A DNA stretch of 64,000 bases from an uncultured Piscinibacter sp. (GCF_937952055.1 NZ_CALFYO010000034.1:44579-108578), one strand, 5' to 3'; shown: positions 25,038-33,580, counted from the stretch's first letter. Notes: a model not told the origin generated them from the sequence alone. Translations and numbers: made by a program.

Positions 25038-26837
25038 TCAGGCGCGGACGACCCGCGCGTCGGGCATGGCGGCGTAGAGGGCTTCGACCTCCGCCGCGCG
25101 GCGGCGCAGCACCGCGCCCTGGTTGATGTAGCCCTTGTCGGTGATCTCGCCGGCATCGGCGCTCGGCGGCTCGGCGAGCCAGAGCGCGCGCACCGGGGTC
25201 TGCGACGAGCCTCCGCCTTCAGCGCGCAGCGCGGCGAGGGCGGCGCGGGTGCGCTCGGCCAGCTCCGCGGCCGGCACGTCCTTGGCGGCCGGACTCGGGA
25301 ACAGCAGCACGCCCACGTCGCCGCGGTCGTGCCCGGCGATCACCGCGTCCTGCGCCAGCGGCGCCAGGGCCGACACCACCCTCAGCCGCAGCGTGCCCAC
25401 CGACACCCAGGTGCCCGACGACAGCTTGAAGTCCTCGGCGACGCGGCCGTTGAACGCCACGCCGCGCTCGGGGCGCTCGACATCGACCAGGTAGCCGGCG
25501 TCGCCGATGCGGTAGTAGCCCTCCTCGTCGAAGGCCTGCGTGGTCAGTGCCGGCGCATTGCGGTAGCCGGGGAACACCGACACGCCGCGCACGCGCATCT
25601 CCAGCTTCTCGCCGTTCGGCACGAACTTCAGCTCCATGCCGGGCAGCGGCGCGCCGATGCAGCCGGCGCGTTCGAGCCGCCAGTGGGCCGAGGTGATGGC
25701 CGGCGAGGTCTCGGTCGAGCCCCACGAGGTGGTGAACCACACCGGCTCGTCGCGCACCTTGCGCGCCACCGCCTCCAGACGCTCCCAGCTCGACTGCGCC
25801 AGCGCCGCGCCGGCGTAGAACACCATGCGCAGCCGCGCGAAGAATTCGCGCGCCAGCGCCTCGTCCTTCTCGAGGAAGGGCAGCAGCATGTCGAAGCCGC
25901 GCGGCACGTTGAAATACAGCGTCGGCTTCACCTCCAGCAGGTTCTTCACCGACTTCTCCACCAGCCCCGGCGCCGGGCGGCCTTCGTCGATGTAGAGCGC
26001 ACCGCCGTTGCGCAGCACGAGGTTGAAGTTGTGGTTGCCGCCGAAGGTGTGGCTCCAGGGCAGCCAGTCGAGCACCACCGGCTTCTCGTGCTCGAGGAAG
26101 CGCCAGACCTGGGCGATCATCTGCTGGTTGGCGCACAGCATGCGGTGGGTGTTGATGACCACCTTGGGGTGGCCGGTCGACCCCGAGGTCAGCAGGTACT
26201 TGGCGTGATCGTCGGGCTGGATGGCCTCGAAGGCCTGCATCACCGCCGGGCTCTCGGCGGTGCGCGTCAGGCTGTCGAAGCTCAACGCGCCGGGATGCGA
26301 CTCGGCGCCCTGGCTGAACACCGTGACCACGCCAAGCGCCGCACTGGCGATCGCCGGCCCGTACACCGCGGCGTCCGACGCGTAGACCAGCGCCGGGCCG
26401 AGCGTGTTGAGGATGCCGTGGATCTTCGTGTGGTCCTGGGTCAGGCGGCAGTAGGCGCTGGACACCGTGCACACCGGCCGGCCGACGTGCATGGCGGCGA
26501 GCATCAGCAGCGCGTGGTCGACGGCGTTGTCCGACAGCACCACCACCGGCCGCCCCGGCGGCAGGTGCAGGCCGATCAGGCTCTGCGCGATGGAGCCGAC
26601 GGTCTTGCGCACCTGCGCATAGCTCAGCCTGCGCCAGCCGCCCGCCGCATCGCGCTCGGCAAGAAAGACGGCCTCGGGCGTGGCCTGCGCCCAATGGTCC
26701 AGCCATTCGCCGATGCAGCGCGCGTAGGGCTTCAGCGGCTCGGGCGAACGCAGCACGAAGGCACCGCCGTCGAACCGGACCTGCACGGTGCGCGGCGGCG
26801 CCAGCATCGCCGGGTCGTCGAAGAAGCTGCGGGCCAT
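25038..26837 (-). CDS. Feruloyl-CoA synthase-type aryl-CoA ligase 2
   Basis: 599 residues from the ATG at 26837, which has GGAG six bases upstream; an ATG four codons earlier lies within the operator and lacks a ribosome site. ANL motifs are YLLTSGSTGHPK, DWLPWSHTFGGNHN, TLYFNVPRGFD, SWGSTETSPA and GRVAEDFKLSSGT. It shares the feruloyl-CoA synthase family signatures of ligase 1 but differs around the substrate pocket, so a different side chain or ring pattern is likely. It heads the ligase-thiolase operon, repressed or induced through the palindrome at 26846-26863. Confidence 0.86.
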   Translation of the reverse strand: MARSFFDDPAMLAPPRTVQVRFDGGAFVLRSPEPLKPYARCIGEWLDHWAQATPEAVFLAERDAAGGWRRLSYAQVRKTVGSIAQSLIGLHLPPGRPVVVLSDNAVDHALLMLAAMHVGRPVCTVSSAYCRLTQDHTKIHGILNTLGPALVYASDAAVYGPAIASAALGVVTVFSQGAESHPGALSFDSLTRTAESPAVMQAFEAIQPDDHAKYLLTSGSTGHPKVVINTHRMLCANQQMIAQVWRFLEHEKPVVLDWLPWSHTFGGNHNFNLVLRNGGALYIDEGRPAPGLVEKSVKNLLEVKPTLYFNVPRGFDMLLPFLEKDEALAREFFARLRMVFYAGAALAQSSWERLEAVARKVRDEPVWFTTSWGSTETSPAITSAHWRLERAGCIGAPLPGMELKFVPNGEKLEMRVRGVSVFPGYRNAPALTTQAFDEEGYYRIGDAGYLVDVERPERGVAFNGRVAEDFKLSSGTWVSVGTLRLRVVSALAPLAQDAVIAGHDRGDVGVLLFPSPAAKDVPAAELAERTRAALAALRAEGGGSSQTPVRALWLAEPPSADAGEITDKGYINQGAVLRRRAAEVEALYAAMPDARVVRA

Positions 26838-26845
26838 GTCTTGCT

Positions 26846-26863
26846 CCATACACTAATGTATGG
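26846..26863. promoter_or_regulatory. TetR operator 1 (ligase 2 side)
   Basis: A perfect palindrome CCATACA-N4-TGTATGG begins nine bases upstream of the ligase 2 ATG. A near-identical copy lies 70 bp away (centre to centre), next to the TetR gene. Two copies flanking a divergent promoter region is the classic layout for a TetR-family repressor acting on itself and its target. Confidence 0.72.
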
Positions 26864-26915
26864 AAAGGATGGTAGGCATCCTGCACGATATTGCACTCGG
26901 GGATTGCCCCAAGTT

Positions 26916-26933
26916 CCGTACATTTGTGTATGG
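26916..26933. promoter_or_regulatory. TetR operator 2 (regulator side)
   Basis: CCGTACA-N4-TGTATGG matches operator 1 with a single mismatch in the left arm. It ends 12 bases before the TetR start codon. The outer half-sites and the four-base spacer are conserved, which is strong internal support that both are bound by one dimeric regulator. Confidence 0.7.
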
Positions 26934-26945
26934 CATCATCGGCAC

Positions 26946-27563
26946 ATGACGGCACGCCCCGCCACCCGATCGCGCACGCGCCGCGCCGCCGACGAGCCGG
27001 CGCGCAGCACGCTCACTCCCGAGGCCTGGATCGCCGCCGCCACGGAGCTGCTCATCGACCAGGGCATCGACGCGGTGCGCGTGGACGTGCTGGCCAAGGC
27101 GCTGGCAGTCACGCGTGGCAGCTTCTACTGGCACTTCAAGGACCGCGAGGCGCTGCTCGTCGCCGTGCTCAACGGCTGGCGCGACGGCGCCACCGAGCAG
27201 GTGATCCGGCGCTTCGAAGGCCAGCAGGGCGACCCCCAGGCACTGATCGGCGAGCTGATCTCGCTGCCCTTCCGCGGCCGAGCCGCGCAGCGGGCGGCAC
27301 GCGTGGAGCTCGCCATCCGCGCCTGGGCCCGGCGCGACGCGCTGGCGCGGCATGCGGTCGACGAGGTCGATGCGCGGCGCCTGTCCTACATCTCGCAGTG
27401 CTTCTCGGCGCTGGGATTCACCATCGCCGAGGCGCGCGGGCGCGCCTTCATCCTCTATGCCTACGAGGTGGCCGAATCACTGCTGGCCACGCAGGGCACG
27501 GCAGCGCAGAAGAAGGACCGCAGCGCGCTGCTGCAGCGCCTGGTGACGACACCACTGACTTGA
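26946..27563 (+). CDS. TetR family regulator of the ligase-thiolase operon
   Basis: 205 residues from the ATG at 26946. The TetR HTH lies about 38-60 (VRVDVLAKALAVTRGSFYWHFKDREALL). The effector domain has no recognised ligand motif. A basic N-terminal arm rich in Arg precedes the DNA-binding domain. It is divergent from ligase 2, with twin palindromes in the 108-bp spacer. Aryl-CoA or fatty acyl-CoA thioesters are common effectors of this subgroup, so the CoA product of ligase 2 is a plausible inducer. Confidence 0.86.
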   Translation: MTARPATRSRTRRAADEPARSTLTPEAWIAAATELLIDQGIDAVRVDVLAKALAVTRGSFYWHFKDREALLVAVLNGWRDGATEQVIRRFEGQQGDPQALIGELISLPFRGRAAQRAARVELAIRAWARRDALARHAVDEVDARRLSYISQCFSALGFTIAEARGRAFILYAYEVAESLLATQGTAAQKKDRSALLQRLVTTPLT

Positions 27564-27630
27564 CGGTCGTCAACGCCGCGACCGCCCCGTCGCCTTAGCG
27601 TGTCAGCATCGTCCCCTGCCGGAGATCTCG

Positions 27631-28452
27631 ATGAGCACGCTGAAAGCCCTCCTCGTCCACGTCGATGCCTCGCCACGCGCGGCGGTGCGGCTGCAGCTCG
27701 CCGAACAGCTCGCGCTCGCGCACGGGGCGCAGGCGACGGCCATCTACGCCGTGACCTCCGCCTTGCTGCGCTACCCGATGGCGATGGCTGCCGGCGCCGA
27801 CGTCGCGCCGATGCTCGCCGAGGTCGACGCGCAGCGGCTCGAGGCGGCGCGCAAGCTGTTCGCCGCCAGCGTCGACCGGCAGCGCGTGAACTGGCTGGAG
27901 GTCACCGGCCGTCCCATCGTCGACGTCGCGCAGCAGGCTCTCTATGCCGACCTGCTGGTGATGGGCCAGCGCAGCACCGACGAGATGCGCGACGTCGACG
28001 TGCCGCCTGACTTCGTCTCCTCGGTGCTGATCGACAGCGGCCGGCCGGCCATCGTGGTGCCGCACATCACGGCTGCACCGCCCAAGCTGGAGCGCGTGCT
28101 GGTGGCCTGGAAGCCGACGCGCGAGGCGGCGCGCGCGGTGAGCGCCGCGCTGCCCATCCTGCTGCAGGCACGCGACGTGACGGTGGCGGCCTTCGACGAG
28201 GGCGAGTCGCCGGCGGCCGAGTCCGGCATCGTCGGCTACCTGCGCCAGCATGGCGTGCAGGCGCGGTTCAAGCGCGAGGTCGCCTCGGAGATCGACGTCG
28301 GCGAGCAACTGCTCTCCCTCGCCGCCGACGAGCAGTCCGACCTGCTGGTGATGGGCTGCTACGGTCACGGACGCGCGCGCGAGTGGGTGCTCGGCGGCGC
28401 GACGCGCACCGTCATCGAGTCGATGACCGTGCCGGTGCTGATGTCACACTGA
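27631..28452 (+). CDS. Universal stress protein, tandem two-domain form
   Basis: 273 residues, two UspA domains in tandem (about 1-145 and 150-273). The second keeps the nucleotide-binding pattern LLVMGCYGHGRAREWVLGGATRT; the first has LLVMGQRSTDEMRD in the same place, a weaker match that may not bind ATP. A CGGAGA ribosome site precedes the ATG. Such tandem proteins act in stress survival in the cytoplasm. Its last nine bases overlap the convergent single-domain Usp gene. Confidence 0.86.
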   Translation: MSTLKALLVHVDASPRAAVRLQLAEQLALAHGAQATAIYAVTSALLRYPMAMAAGADVAPMLAEVDAQRLEAARKLFAASVDRQRVNWLEVTGRPIVDVAQQALYADLLVMGQRSTDEMRDVDVPPDFVSSVLIDSGRPAIVVPHITAAPPKLERVLVAWKPTREAARAVSAALPILLQARDVTVAAFDEGESPAAESGIVGYLRQHGVQARFKREVASEIDVGEQLLSLAADEQSDLLVMGCYGHGRAREWVLGGATRTVIESMTVPVLMSH

Positions 28453-28875
28453 GGCGCGCACCACGGTGACCGGCAGCTGCGCGTCGTGCAGCAGCGCGTG
28501 CGCCACCGAGCCGAGGCGGCTGCCGACTGTCTCGCCCTTGCCGTGCGCGCCCAGCACGATCAGCGCGCAGCCTTCGTCCTCGGCGATGTCGATCAGCGTG
28601 TGGGCCGGCTCGCCCTGCGCCACCTCCAGCTCGAAATCGACGCCGGCGGTCGTGCACAGCGCCGCAGCCTCCTGCAGCAGGTGCTCGCCGGCACCGCGGG
28701 CGATCGCCTCGATCGCGTCGGCATCGTGCACGCGCAGCAGTTCGTACAGGCTGGCCGGCTCCTGGACGTTGGCCAGCAGCAGGGTCGCGCGCAGGCCGTC
28801 GCGCACGAGCTGCAGCGCATGGCTCACGGCGGCGAGCGACTCGGCCGAGCCGTCGACGGGAACGAGAATCTTCAT
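28444..28875 (-). CDS. Universal stress protein, single domain
   Basis: 143 residues from the ATG at 28875, which has GGAGG six bases upstream; a GTG one codon earlier is also in frame. It opens KILVPVDGSAESLAAV and has the ATP-binding segment ALIVLGAHGKGETVGSRLGSVAHALL near the C-terminus, ending LPVTVVRASV. It is convergent with and overlaps the tandem Usp gene, and divergent from the third importer's receptor gene. Confidence 0.87.
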   Translation of the reverse strand: MKILVPVDGSAESLAAVSHALQLVRDGLRATLLLANVQEPASLYELLRVHDADAIEAIARGAGEHLLQEAAALCTTAGVDFELEVAQGEPAHTLIDIAEDEGCALIVLGAHGKGETVGSRLGSVAHALLHDAQLPVTVVRASV

Positions 28876-29027
28876 CACGGGCCTCCACAGTCCATTGCGA
28901 CCAGTATCGCGCAGTGGCGCGAGGCTGCGGCGGGGCGGCCGTGGCCCCGCTGACTTCTGTCAAACCCCGATGGCCCGCTCCGATGTGCGGCCCTAGCATG
29001 CCGGCTCCCGAGTCCTGGAGCCTGATG

Positions 29028-30194
29028 ATGCCTGTCGCCACCCGTCTTGCCGTCGCTGCCGCCTGCGCGGCTGCCCTCACCTCGCCGGCCCTGGCACAGG
29101 GCAGCGGCCCGATCAAGGTCGGCCTGATGCTGCCCTACACCGGCACCTATGCCGCCCTCGGCAACATGATCGAGAACGGCTTCAAGCTCCACGTCCAGGA
29201 ACAGGGCGGCAAGCTCGCCGGCCGCGAGATCCAGTACTTCAAGGTCGACGACGAGAGCGATCCGTCCAAGGCCACCGACAACGTCAACAAGCTGATCAAG
29301 CGCGATCAGGTCGACGTGCTGGTCGGCACGGTCCACTCGGGCGTCGCGCTGGCCATGGCCAAGGCGGCGCGCGAGAGCAACACCCTGCTCATCGTGCCCA
29401 ATGCGGGCGCCGACGCCATCACCGGCCCGATGTGCGCGGCCAACATCATCCGCAGCAGCTTCAGCAACTGGCAGCCGGGCTATTCCACCGGCGTGGTCGC
29501 CGCGCAGAAGGGCTACAAGCGCGCCATGACGATCACCTGGAACTACGCGGCCGGCACCGAGACGGTGAAGGGCTTCACCGAGGCGTTCGAGAAGGGCGGC
29601 GGCAAGGTCGTCAAGGACCTCAGCCTGCCCTTCCCCAACGTCGAGTTCCAGGCGCTGCTGACCGAGATCGCGGCACAGAAGCCCGACGTGGTGTTCGCCT
29701 TCTTCGCCGGCGGCGGTGCGGTCAAGTTCGTCAAGGACTACGACGCCGCCGGTCTGAAGAAGAGCGTCCCGCTGTTCGGCTCGGGCTTCCTCACCGACGG
29801 CACGCTGGAGGCCCAGGGCCCGTCGGCACAGGGCCTGCAGACCACGCTGCACTACGCCGACAGCCTGAACATCCCGAAGAACAACACCTTCCGCAAGAAC
29901 TTCGCGTTGGCCTACAAGACCAATGCCGACGTCTACGCGGTGCAGGGCTACGACGCGGCGCAGATCCTCGCCGCCGGCCTGAACGCGGTGAAGGGCGACA
30001 TGGGCAGGCGCGACGCCATGCTTGCGGCGATGCGCAAGGTGACGGTGGACAGCCCGCGCGGCAAGTTCACCATCTCGCCGGCCGGCAACCCGGTGCAGGA
30101 CATGTACCTGCGCGAGGCCAAGGGCGTCAACAACGAGTACCGCGCCGTGGCGGTGAAGGCGCTGGCCGACCCGGCGCGCGGCTGCAAGCTGTAA
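29028..30194 (+). CDS. livK: Periplasmic substrate-binding protein LivK-like (system 3)
   Basis: 388 residues from the second of two adjacent ATGs (29025 and 29028); the second is seven bases from the CTGGAG ribosome site. A signal peptide ends near SPALAQ. The mature protein starts with IKVGLMLPYTGTYAALG and has the type I binding-protein fold. The AGADAITGPMCAANIIRSSFSNWQ segment is typical of receptors annotated for aromatic or amide substrates. It opens the system 3 operon and is followed by a terminator-like hairpin before the permease genes. Confidence 0.86.
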   Translation: MPVATRLAVAAACAAALTSPALAQGSGPIKVGLMLPYTGTYAALGNMIENGFKLHVQEQGGKLAGREIQYFKVDDESDPSKATDNVNKLIKRDQVDVLVGTVHSGVALAMAKAARESNTLLIVPNAGADAITGPMCAANIIRSSFSNWQPGYSTGVVAAQKGYKRAMTITWNYAAGTETVKGFTEAFEKGGGKVVKDLSLPFPNVEFQALLTEIAAQKPDVVFAFFAGGGAVKFVKDYDAAGLKKSVPLFGSGFLTDGTLEAQGPSAQGLQTTLHYADSLNIPKNNTFRKNFALAYKTNADVYAVQGYDAAQILAAGLNAVKGDMGRRDAMLAAMRKVTVDSPRGKFTISPAGNPVQDMYLREAKGVNNEYRAVAVKALADPARGCKL

Positions 30195-30211
30195 GCTTCG
30201 CCAGCATGAAA

Positions 30212-30243
30212 CGGGCGGCTCGAGCCGCCCGATTCCTTCTTTG
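30212..30243 (+). terminator. Intra-operon hairpin with pyrimidine tract after livK (system 3)
   Basis: The perfect palindrome GGGCGGCTC-GAGCCGCCC (30213-30230), extended by a C-G pair, is followed by the T-rich run TTCCTTCTTT. It sits 18 bases after the livK stop and before livH. It fits a partial terminator or mRNA-stabilising stem that keeps the receptor more abundant than the membrane subunits. Confidence 0.62.
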
Positions 30244-30255
30244 CCGGCAGCCACC

Positions 30256-31128
30256 GTGGACCTCGCCACCTTCCTCGTCCAGTGCCTGAACGCCGTGCAG
30301 TACGGCCTGCTGCTGTTCCTCGTGGCCAGCGGGCTGACGCTGATCTTCGGCATCATGGGCGTGATCAACCTGGCGCACGGCAGCTTCTACATGATCGGCG
30401 CCTACATGGCCTTCGTGCTGGCGCCGTGGTTCGGCGACTGGTACCTGAGCAAGCTGCTCGCCGGCGTGATCCTCGCCGCGCTGTTCGGCTACCTGCTCGA
30501 GTGGGCCTTCTTCAGCTTCCTCTACCAGCGCGAGCACCTGCAGCAGGTGCTGATGACCTATGCGCTGATCCTCGTCTTCGAGGAACTGCGCTCGCTCACC
30601 GTGGGCAACGACGTGCACGGCGTGCAGGCGCCGTCGTGGCTGTCCGGCGGCTTCAAGCTCGGCGAGCTGATGAGCTATCCGTGGTACCGGGTGTTCGCCT
30701 CGCTCGCCTGCATCGTGCTCGCGGCAGCGCTGTACGGGGTGGTCAACCGCACCCGGCTGGGCATGATGATCCGCGCCGGCGCGAGCAACCGCGACATGGT
30801 GCGCGGCCTGGGCATCGACATCCAGCGCCTGTACCGCATCGTCTTCGCCGGCGGCGTGGCGCTGGCGGCACTGGCCGGCATGATCGCCGCGCCGCTGTCG
30901 TCGGTCTATCCGGGCATGGGCGGCAGCGTGCTGATCATCTGCTTCGTGGTGGTGGTGATCGGCGGCATCGGCTCGATCACCGGCGCGCTCATCGCCTCGC
31001 TGCTGGTCGGCTTCGTCGACACCTTCGGCAAGGTGTTCTTCGCCGAGTACAGCGGCATCGGCGTCTACCTGCTGATGGCGATCATCCTCGTCTGGCGGCC
31101 CGAGGGCCTGATGAAGCGGAGCTTCTAG
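30256..31128 (+). CDS. livH: HAAT-type ABC importer permease LivH (system 3)
   Basis: 290 residues from the GTG at 30256 (MDLATFLVQCLNAVQYG). A TTG at 30241 is in frame but lies in the T-tract of the hairpin. The conserved block IMGVINLAHGSFYMIGAYMA and the C-terminal VVVIGGIGSITGALIASLLVG are intact, ending LVWRPEGLMKRSF. No strong ribosome site is visible before either start. The next gene begins directly after its stop codon. Confidence 0.88.
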   Translation: MDLATFLVQCLNAVQYGLLLFLVASGLTLIFGIMGVINLAHGSFYMIGAYMAFVLAPWFGDWYLSKLLAGVILAALFGYLLEWAFFSFLYQREHLQQVLMTYALILVFEELRSLTVGNDVHGVQAPSWLSGGFKLGELMSYPWYRVFASLACIVLAAALYGVVNRTRLGMMIRAGASNRDMVRGLGIDIQRLYRIVFAGGVALAALAGMIAAPLSSVYPGMGGSVLIICFVVVVIGGIGSITGALIASLLVGFVDTFGKVFFAEYSGIGVYLLMAIILVWRPEGLMKRSF

Positions 31129-32091
31129 ATGCCGAGGTGGCTCGCTCCCTGGCTGGTGGCGCTGGCGCTGGCCGCACTGCCCGCCGTGCTGACGCCCTAC
31201 ACGCAGGACCTGGTCGTGAAGATCGCCGTGCTCGCGATCTTCGCGCTCAGCCTCGAGCTGCTGGTGGGCAGCACCGGACTGGTCAGCCTCGGCCACGCCG
31301 CCTTCTTCGGCATCGGCGCCTACGTGACGGTACTGGCCACCGGCGACGCCGGCCCGGCATCGCTGCTGCGGCTGCTGCCGGCGGCGATCGGCGCGGCGGC
31401 ACTGTACGCGCTGTTCGTCGGCGCGCTCAGCCTGCGCACCAAGGGCGTGTACTTCATCATGGTCACGCTGGCCTTCGCGCAGATGGCCTACTTCGTGTTC
31501 CACGACACCAAGGTCGGCGGCGGCAGCGACGGCATCTTCCTGTACAGCAAGCCGGTGATCGAGATCGCCGGCACGGTGTGGCTCGACCTCGAACGCAAGC
31601 ACCACCTCTACTACACCGTGCTCGCGGCGCTGGTGGCGAGCTATGCGTTGCTCGCGCTGATCAACCGCTCGCGCTTCGGCCATGCGCTGGCGGGCATCCG
31701 CGTGAACGAGCAGCGCATGCGCGCGGCGGGCTTTCGCACCTACGGCTACAAGCTCGCCGCCTTCGTCATCGCCGGTGCCCTGGCCGGGCTCGCCGGCTTC
31801 CTCGTCGCGGTGAAGGACGGCGCGGTGAATCCCGAGCTGCTGTCCTGGCACGAGTCGGGCGCGGTGCTGCTGATGATCATCCTCGGCGGCATCGGCAGCC
31901 TGCGCGGCGCGGTGATCGGCGCATTCGCCTTCACGCTGCTCAAGGAACTGACCCAAAGCGAGGCGCTGCTCGGCCCGCTGGCCGGCCACTGGCAGCTCAC
32001 GCTGGGTCTGACCATCATCGCCTTCGTGGCCTTGCTGCCGAAGGGCCTGATCGGCCTGAACGCACGCCTCGCCGGAGCCTCGCATGGCTGA
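31129..32091 (+). CDS. livM: HAAT-type ABC importer permease LivM (system 3)
   Basis: 320 residues. Membrane segments begin at residue 4, and the GSTGLVSLGHAAFFGIGAY block is near residue 57. The coupling region LLMIILGGIGSLRGAVIGAFA lies in the C-terminal third. Its ATG directly follows the livH TAG, and its end overlaps livG by eight bases. Nothing unusual otherwise. Confidence 0.89.
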   Translation: MPRWLAPWLVALALAALPAVLTPYTQDLVVKIAVLAIFALSLELLVGSTGLVSLGHAAFFGIGAYVTVLATGDAGPASLLRLLPAAIGAAALYALFVGALSLRTKGVYFIMVTLAFAQMAYFVFHDTKVGGGSDGIFLYSKPVIEIAGTVWLDLERKHHLYYTVLAALVASYALLALINRSRFGHALAGIRVNEQRMRAAGFRTYGYKLAAFVIAGALAGLAGFLVAVKDGAVNPELLSWHESGAVLLMIILGGIGSLRGAVIGAFAFTLLKELTQSEALLGPLAGHWQLTLGLTIIAFVALLPKGLIGLNARLAGASHG

Positions 32092-32854
32092 GCCGCGGAC
32101 CGATGCGAACGCGCCGCTGCTGCGCTCCAACCTGCTGACGCGCCGCTTCGGCGGGCTTACCGCGGTGAACGGCGTCTCGCTGGCCTTCGAGGTCGGTCAG
32201 GTCCACGCGGTGATCGGCACCAACGGCGCGGGCAAGTCGACGCTGATCAACATGCTGTCGGGCGAGATCCCGGCATCCAGCGGCAGCATCCACTTCGACG
32301 GTCACGACATTACCGACTGGTCGCAGCCGCGGCGCGCGAGCGCCGGCATCGGCCGCAGCTACCAGCGCACGACGATCTTCCCGGAGTTCAGCGTGCTGGA
32401 GAACTGCCGCCTGTGCGCGCAGGCCGCGCGGCCGCGCGCCTGGGCGGTGTGGGAGAGTGCGCAGCACTGCGCCAGCAGCCTGCAGGTGGCGCGCGAGGCG
32501 CTGGCGGCGGCCGGCCTCGCCGACGAGGCGGCGCGCGGCGCCGGCACGCTCAGCCATGGTGGCAAGCGGCAGCTCGAGATCGCCATGTGCCTGGCGACAC
32601 GGCCGCGCGTGCTGCTGCTCGACGAGCCGCTGGCCGGCATGGGCGCCGAGGAGACCGACCGCATGCTCGCGCTGCTGGCCTCGCTGAAGCGGACGCACGC
32701 CGTGCTGCTGGTCGAGCACGACATGGACGCGGTGTTCCGCATCGCCGACCGCATCACGGTGATGGTCAACGGCGAGGTCATCGCCAGCGACGCGCCGGCG
32801 GCGATCCGCGCCAACCGCGAAGTGCAGACGGCCTACCTCGGCGAGGGGCATTGA
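32084..32854 (+). CDS. livG: HAAT-type ABC importer ATPase LivG (system 3)
   Basis: 256 residues. Walker A is GTNGAGKSTLINMLSG (Thr in place of the usual Pro), signature LSHGGKRQLEIAMCL, Walker B VLLLDEPLAGMGAEE, and switch His in VLLVEHDMDAVF. It pairs with the adjacent LivF. Its start overlaps livM and its stop is one base before the livF ATG. Confidence 0.89.
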   Translation: MAEPRTDANAPLLRSNLLTRRFGGLTAVNGVSLAFEVGQVHAVIGTNGAGKSTLINMLSGEIPASSGSIHFDGHDITDWSQPRRASAGIGRSYQRTTIFPEFSVLENCRLCAQAARPRAWAVWESAQHCASSLQVAREALAAAGLADEAARGAGTLSHGGKRQLEIAMCLATRPRVLLLDEPLAGMGAEETDRMLALLASLKRTHAVLLVEHDMDAVFRIADRITVMVNGEVIASDAPAAIRANREVQTAYLGEGH

Positions 32855-32855
32855 G

Positions 32856-33557
32856 ATGCTCTCGGTCAGCGAGATCAACACCTATTACGGCGACAGCCAC
32901 ATCCTGCGCGGGGCCAGCCTGGAACTGCCGGCGCACACCGCGCTCGGCCTGCTCGGCCGCAACGGCATGGGCAAGACCACGCTGATTCGCACGCTGATGG
33001 GCTACGTGCGCCCGGCCTCCGGCCGCGTGGCCTGGGAGGGCCGCGAGGTCACCGGCTGGGCGCCCGAGCGCATGGCGAAGCTGGGCATCGGCTACGTGCC
33101 CGAGGGGCGCGGCATCTTCCCGAACCTCTCGGTGCGCGAGAACCTGCTGATGAGCGCACGCGCCGGCGTCGACGGCCGGCGCGACTGGACCGAGGAGCGC
33201 GTGCTCGCCACCTTTCCGCGCCTGGCGGAACGGCTCGGCCACGGTGGGCAGCAGCTCTCCGGCGGCGAGCAGCAGATGCTGTCCATCGGCCGCGCGCTGA
33301 TGACCAACCCGAAGCTGATGATCCTCGACGAGGCGACCGAGGGCCTTGCGCCGTTGATCGTCGCCGAGATCTGGCGCGTCATCGGCGAGATCCGCGCCAC
33401 CGGCATCAGCACGCTGATCGTCGACCGCGACTACCGTCGCGTGCTCGCCCACACCGACCGCGCCGCGGTGATGGAGAAGGGCCGCATCGTGCTCGCCGGC
33501 GCGAGCGACACGCTGGCGTCCGACCCGGCCGCGCTGTCGCAGTACCTCGGCGTCTGA
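32856..33557 (+). CDS. livF: HAAT-type ABC importer ATPase LivF (system 3)
   Basis: 233 residues. Walker A is GRNGMGKTTLIRTL, signature LSGGEQQMLSIGRAL and Walker B LMILDEATEGLAPL. The switch region reads STLIVDRDYRRVLAH, where Asp replaces the usual Glu-His of VEQN-type loops. This is a mild departure that may alter hydrolysis control. It ends system 3; an ABM-domain gene follows after 23 bp on the same strand. Confidence 0.88.
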   Translation: MLSVSEINTYYGDSHILRGASLELPAHTALGLLGRNGMGKTTLIRTLMGYVRPASGRVAWEGREVTGWAPERMAKLGIGYVPEGRGIFPNLSVRENLLMSARAGVDGRRDWTEERVLATFPRLAERLGHGGQQLSGGEQQMLSIGRALMTNPKLMILDEATEGLAPLIVAEIWRVIGEIRATGISTLIVDRDYRRVLAHTDRAAVMEKGRIVLAGASDTLASDPAALSQYLGV

Positions 33558-33580
33558 ATCCCACCGCAGAAGGAGCGACC

